Assembly (NCBI RefSeq): GCF_024347595.1
Contig: NZ_AP025507.1
Span: 1,488,001-1,552,000, forward strand
Direction of reading: 5' to 3'
Origin: Vibrio pomeroyi
Lineage (GTDB): Bacteria; Pseudomonadota; Gammaproteobacteria; Enterobacterales; Vibrionaceae
Length of the DNA: 64,000 nucleotides
Made by a program: the position numbers and the translations under genes. Positions 60,836 through 64,000 of the stretch are shown here, in pieces (position 1 is the first letter of the stretch; each line of letters starts with the position of its first letter). Below the pieces are notes generated by a model that had not been told where the DNA came from, searched no databases, and was given only the letters and a program-made list of their open reading frames with translations.

Positions 60836-63067
60836 ATGAGCGGAAAACCTTCTTACAACATTTCCGTACCGGCCTTGAGACTCAGCATCTTGTTTAGCGT
60901 CGTACTGGCCGCTCTCGCTTTCTATTTATACTTTTCTTGGTCGAAAGTAGATTCTGTTGCACAAGTGCAAAGTGCCCCACTTCTCATACAAGCTCAAGAA
61001 CTCAACCAAACCATAGAGCTTGATATCCAAACCTTGCAGCATTGTTTAAAAGCGAACAACTGCAGCAACAATGAGTTGAACCTATCAAGGTTAAAAAGTG
61101 AAATCGACGAGTTTCGATCATTGGCCTCATTAAACAAAACCGAGTTCAGTCTGGTTGGTGCAACCGAATACACACAACTTGAACTAGCGATAAATCGCTT
61201 TTCTGACAGCGCTAAAACACGCAACGACGTACTCGATTTATACCTGTCACTGACGAACAACTACCTGCAAATGGACGACAACTATCGCACCATGTTTAAC
61301 AATCATGCCAGCGACCTGATGTCTGAGAAAAACGAGTTCTTTGTCTGGTTGTTTATGGTGGTCGTGATATTGGCTGTGATTGCAGTTCTTTCGAACTTAG
61401 TGGCCATATTGAAGCTGAAGAAATCTAGCTCTAACGAGCGTGAAATCGACTATGAATTCGATGCCTTGTATCAAGAGTTGAAACAGCTCGATTTACAAAG
61501 GCTTGAAGAACTTCTCAATGAAGTGAGTATCAATCCAAAACAGCGCCAGATCTACTCTCACCTCAAGCTGATCTTTAGTAAATTGGAAGACCAAAAACGC
61601 AATAACGATCTCTACAAACAGCTATACGCACTGATTGGCTATGAGATTCGCGGTATCACCAACACCATCAACGGCGGCGTTCAGTATCTGGTTCAAGAAA
61701 CCGACGAAAGCGGTGTGTTAATGGCGAAGGATATTACCTCTGCTTCTAATACCCTATCGGAACTTGCAGAAAACTATAACCGACTGATTTCTCAAGGAAC
61801 GGAAAGCAAATCGAAAGAGTTCTCGCTGCTCAGTGTATTATCAGAATTGATGATTCACATCAGCGCTAAAGTTCAGCGAAATGAAGGCGAGCTCGATTGT
61901 TTTATCTCTGACAATTTGCCGAACCGTGTTGCAGGCCAATCCACCAGCCTGTTCTGGATTCTGTTTCTGCAGCTTTCGAATGCTATTCAACTCAAGTCGA
62001 ATAAGAAGCTATTTGTCACGATTGAATCAGGTGCGGCTTCAGACATGGAAAACACCCGTGTCACCATCAATCTCAACTTCTTATCAACGCTGGATGTCTC
62101 TGTTGCCAAGCTGAATAAACTTCACTGGAGCACACACAAAGATCACACGGCTAACACCGATGACTTAGCGAAAAGCGTTTTAAAAGATTACGGTTACTAC
62201 GAGAGCCATTGGTTCCAATCGGGAGCGCAGGAACGCTTTCAAATTGAGCTCGACCTAAAAGCGAAGAACTTCCACACAGAGAAAACACGCTTCGATGGCA
62301 AGCGATTACTGCTGTGCGCGAATACTCAAGTTCGTATCGATGTGATGAAGAAAATGCTCAGCAATTTGGGGCTGGATATCACCGAAATTCGCACCGCTAA
62401 TGAGCTGTTCTCAGCGGCGAAAACATTTGGCGAATATGATGCAATCATGCTGACCGATACCTTTGAACCCAACAAGTTGCCTTCACTCAGCAAGACGGTC
62501 AAATCCCAGCTTAAAAATCACCCTAATACCAAGCTATTGCTGTCGGTGACCAATACGCAACAAGCGCAAGAGTGCCATAGCTTCGTAGATAAGATCATTA
62601 ACTCCCCTGCGATTCCTTATGAGTTCATTCCAAACCTACTCACCATTATGGAAGCAGAGGCATCAGAAGAACAGATGGAGAACAGCTCGTTCCTAATCGT
62701 AGAGGATGATCGAGTTCAACAAATCTTACTCAAACGAATTTTGACCAAACAAGAGTACGAACCAGACACTGTCGGAGACGGTGCCGATGCCGTGAAGCAC
62801 TTCATGAACCAACGTTCTGACATCATCTTCATGGACTGCATCATGCCGGGTATGGGTGGCATTGAGGCGACAAAACGCATTCGCCAGTTTGAACAAGAAA
62901 ACGAAAAAAACCCTTGTACCATCATAGGTGCAACCGCATTGACCAGCAGTAACGAACACCAGGCTTGTATTGAAGCCGGAATGGATTACGTGATCAGCAA
63001 ACCTTATAAAAGCGACGAAATCATCAAGGTGATCAACAAGTATGTGGCGGTACAGAAACTTAACTAG
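60836..63067 (+). CDS. Membrane hybrid sensor pseudokinase with intact C-terminal receiver
   Basis: A 743-residue protein in the secretion operon. Membrane helices at about 15-34 and 168-192 flank a helical periplasmic sensor domain. The dimerisation helix reads LYALIGYEIRGITN, where the catalytic His is Tyr269. The ATPase domain keeps one N-box-like Asn (LQLSNAIQLK, Asn382) but has no recognisable G-boxes. A degenerate receiver (about 488-600) lacks its acidic pair (LLLCANTQ). The last receiver (about 617-740) is intact: D624, D625, phosphoacceptor D667 (IIFMDCIMPGMGG) and K722. It probably cannot autophosphorylate and may instead receive phosphate from the Hpt at 34436 or another relay (inference). 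The TolC-like gene starts inside its end. Confidence 0.85.
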   Translation: MSGKPSYNISVPALRLSILFSVVLAALAFYLYFSWSKVDSVAQVQSAPLLIQAQELNQTIELDIQTLQHCLKANNCSNNELNLSRLKSEIDEFRSLASLNKTEFSLVGATEYTQLELAINRFSDSAKTRNDVLDLYLSLTNNYLQMDDNYRTMFNNHASDLMSEKNEFFVWLFMVVVILAVIAVLSNLVAILKLKKSSSNEREIDYEFDALYQELKQLDLQRLEELLNEVSINPKQRQIYSHLKLIFSKLEDQKRNNDLYKQLYALIGYEIRGITNTINGGVQYLVQETDESGVLMAKDITSASNTLSELAENYNRLISQGTESKSKEFSLLSVLSELMIHISAKVQRNEGELDCFISDNLPNRVAGQSTSLFWILFLQLSNAIQLKSNKKLFVTIESGAASDMENTRVTINLNFLSTLDVSVAKLNKLHWSTHKDHTANTDDLAKSVLKDYGYYESHWFQSGAQERFQIELDLKAKNFHTEKTRFDGKRLLLCANTQVRIDVMKKMLSNLGLDITEIRTANELFSAAKTFGEYDAIMLTDTFEPNKLPSLSKTVKSQLKNHPNTKLLLSVTNTQQAQECHSFVDKIINSPAIPYEFIPNLLTIMEAEASEEQMENSSFLIVEDDRVQQILLKRILTKQEYEPDTVGDGADAVKHFMNQRSDIIFMDCIMPGMGGIEATKRIRQFEQENEKNPCTIIGATALTSSNEHQACIEAGMDYVISKPYKSDEIIKVINKYVAVQKLN

Positions 63068-64000
63068 CAGCATTATTGCTGCGCTTACATTAAGCACCAT
63101 ATCTTCGGCATCGGCGACTACCTTGCTTGAGGCGGTAGAACTCGGCTTGCAGAACAGTCTTTCTCTTCGCGCGAGTGATAAAGGGGTCGAAGAGAACGAG
63201 TACAACATTGGTATCAGCCGCTCAAAATTTCTTCCTTCCCTGAATGGTGCTGCCGATACCACATGGAATGAAAATGAAACCTTGCTATCAAGTGTGCCTG
63301 ATGAAACTTCAAGCTATAACTCGAACAGCTACAGCCTTTCCCTTTCTCAATCGATCTTTAATCTGGGCGATATTTTCAAGTATGGGACTGCAAAACTAGA
63401 CTTCAATATTGAAGAGATTAAACACGAGAACAAAATCCAAAGCACGATTTCAGAAATCGGCTCTCAGTACTTTGAGTACTTGAAAAACAATGCACAAATT
63501 AAAGCGACCAAGGTGGAGCTTAAGTCGTCTAAAACACGTGAGCATCAGATGCGACGCAATGTGGAGCTCGGCAATACAGCCGCCAGTGAGCTCTACGAAG
63601 TGATCGCTCAAAAAGAAGGCGTATCGAATCGATTGAGAACCTTACAGAAAGACCGTCGTGTCATTCTCAACGGCCTATCGATTCAGATTCAATACCCTAT
63701 CACTCCGTCACAAGATATCTACGAAAGTGTGCCTTTAAAAGAGATAAACGAGACCGAGCAACGCTCAATCATGGATCAAGCGTTAAAGCTCAACAACGAC
63801 TTGTTAGTGGCTAAGAAAAACGTAGAGAGAAGCCGCAGAAGCTTAAAAGAGAGCGGTTCGAACTTCTTACCTACTGTGTCGCTTTCAGCCAGTTATCGTC
63901 ATGATGACGCCAATAACTACGACAAAACCGACATCACAGCGACAGGTGAAAGTAACTCAACCAGCGTTGGCTTAAACCTAGCCGTGCCTATTTTGTCTGG
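63042..64000 (+). CDS. TolC-family outer membrane channel of the type I secretion system (5' part)
   Basis: The frame is open to the window end, giving about 319 residues. The start ATG 63042 lies 26 bases inside the upstream gene, with AAGGTGA 9 bases before. The signal peptide covers about residues 1-25 (IIAALTLSTISSASA), followed by the TolC pattern LLEAVELGLQNSLSLR and a first barrel strand region with SLSLSQSIFNLGDIFKY. The protein is coiled-coil rich, as expected for a TolC/LapE-type trimeric duct. It completes two of the three exporter parts; an ABC ATPase gene should be sought downstream of the window. Confidence 0.9.
   Translation, partial: MWRYRNLTSSIIAALTLSTISSASATTLLEAVELGLQNSLSLRASDKGVEENEYNIGISRSKFLPSLNGAADTTWNENETLLSSVPDETSSYNSNSYSLSLSQSIFNLGDIFKYGTAKLDFNIEEIKHENKIQSTISEIGSQYFEYLKNNAQIKATKVELKSSKTREHQMRRNVELGNTAASELYEVIAQKEGVSNRLRTLQKDRRVILNGLSIQIQYPITPSQDIYESVPLKEINETEQRSIMDQALKLNNDLLVAKKNVERSRRSLKESGSNFLPTVSLSASYRHDDANNYDKTDITATGESNSTSVGLNLAVPILS

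Overview
The window looks like a stretch of a Vibrio chromosome, most likely chromosome 2. The evidence is a VxrA/VxrB/VxrC-type cell-envelope stress operon (18771-21647), a PL7 alginate lyase, a second RpoS-like sigma factor of the RpoQ kind, dsdA, a delta-class carbonic anhydrase and Vibrio-style GGTTCGCC hairpin terminators. No tRNA, rRNA, CRISPR, prophage or insertion sequence was seen. The species cannot be fixed from the sequence alone.

Left part (1-18500): mostly single metabolic and regulatory genes. Three genes (exported D-aminoacylase-like amidohydrolase, small beta-barrel protein, C45-type acyltransferase/hydrolase) lie around a LysR regulator at 5815-6732. All three carry the same 15-bp palindromic operator at a fixed distance from an aligned -10 hexamer, so they look like one small regulon, possibly for N-acylated amino compounds. 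Then come a delta-class carbonic anhydrase, lipoproteins, a C-terminal remnant of a vibriolysin-like M4 protease, and trpS. The trpS gene is preceded by a 17-residue leader peptide with two adjacent Trp codons and alternative hairpins, which is a translation-coupled attenuator. A nucleotidyltransferase, D-serine dehydratase, an MFS transporter, an AraC regulator and a PEBP-like protein follow.

Middle part (18700-32500): vxrABC, a GH101/GH129-like secreted glycosidase, an alginate lyase, a LysR-EmrA-EmrB efflux set, and a minus-strand group of a small periplasmic binding protein, a porin-like protein and a chemoreceptor.

Right part (32850-64000): this seems to be one functional region built around a 7365-residue cadherin-like giant adhesin (36833-58930, minus). 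Divergent from it runs an operon encoding an Hpt-like protein without its histidine, a type I secretion adaptor (HlyD family), a membrane hybrid kinase whose phosphoacceptor His is Tyr but whose last receiver is intact, and a TolC-family outer membrane factor cut by the window end. The ABC ATPase is not in view and may lie just beyond. On the other side of the adhesin are an intact receiver-TPR protein, an intact Hpt protein and the RpoS-like sigma factor. The proposal that a pseudo-kinase and pseudo-Hpt sit inside the secretion operon and are wired to this nearby phosphorelay and sigma factor is inference. It is the most novel-looking feature of the window.
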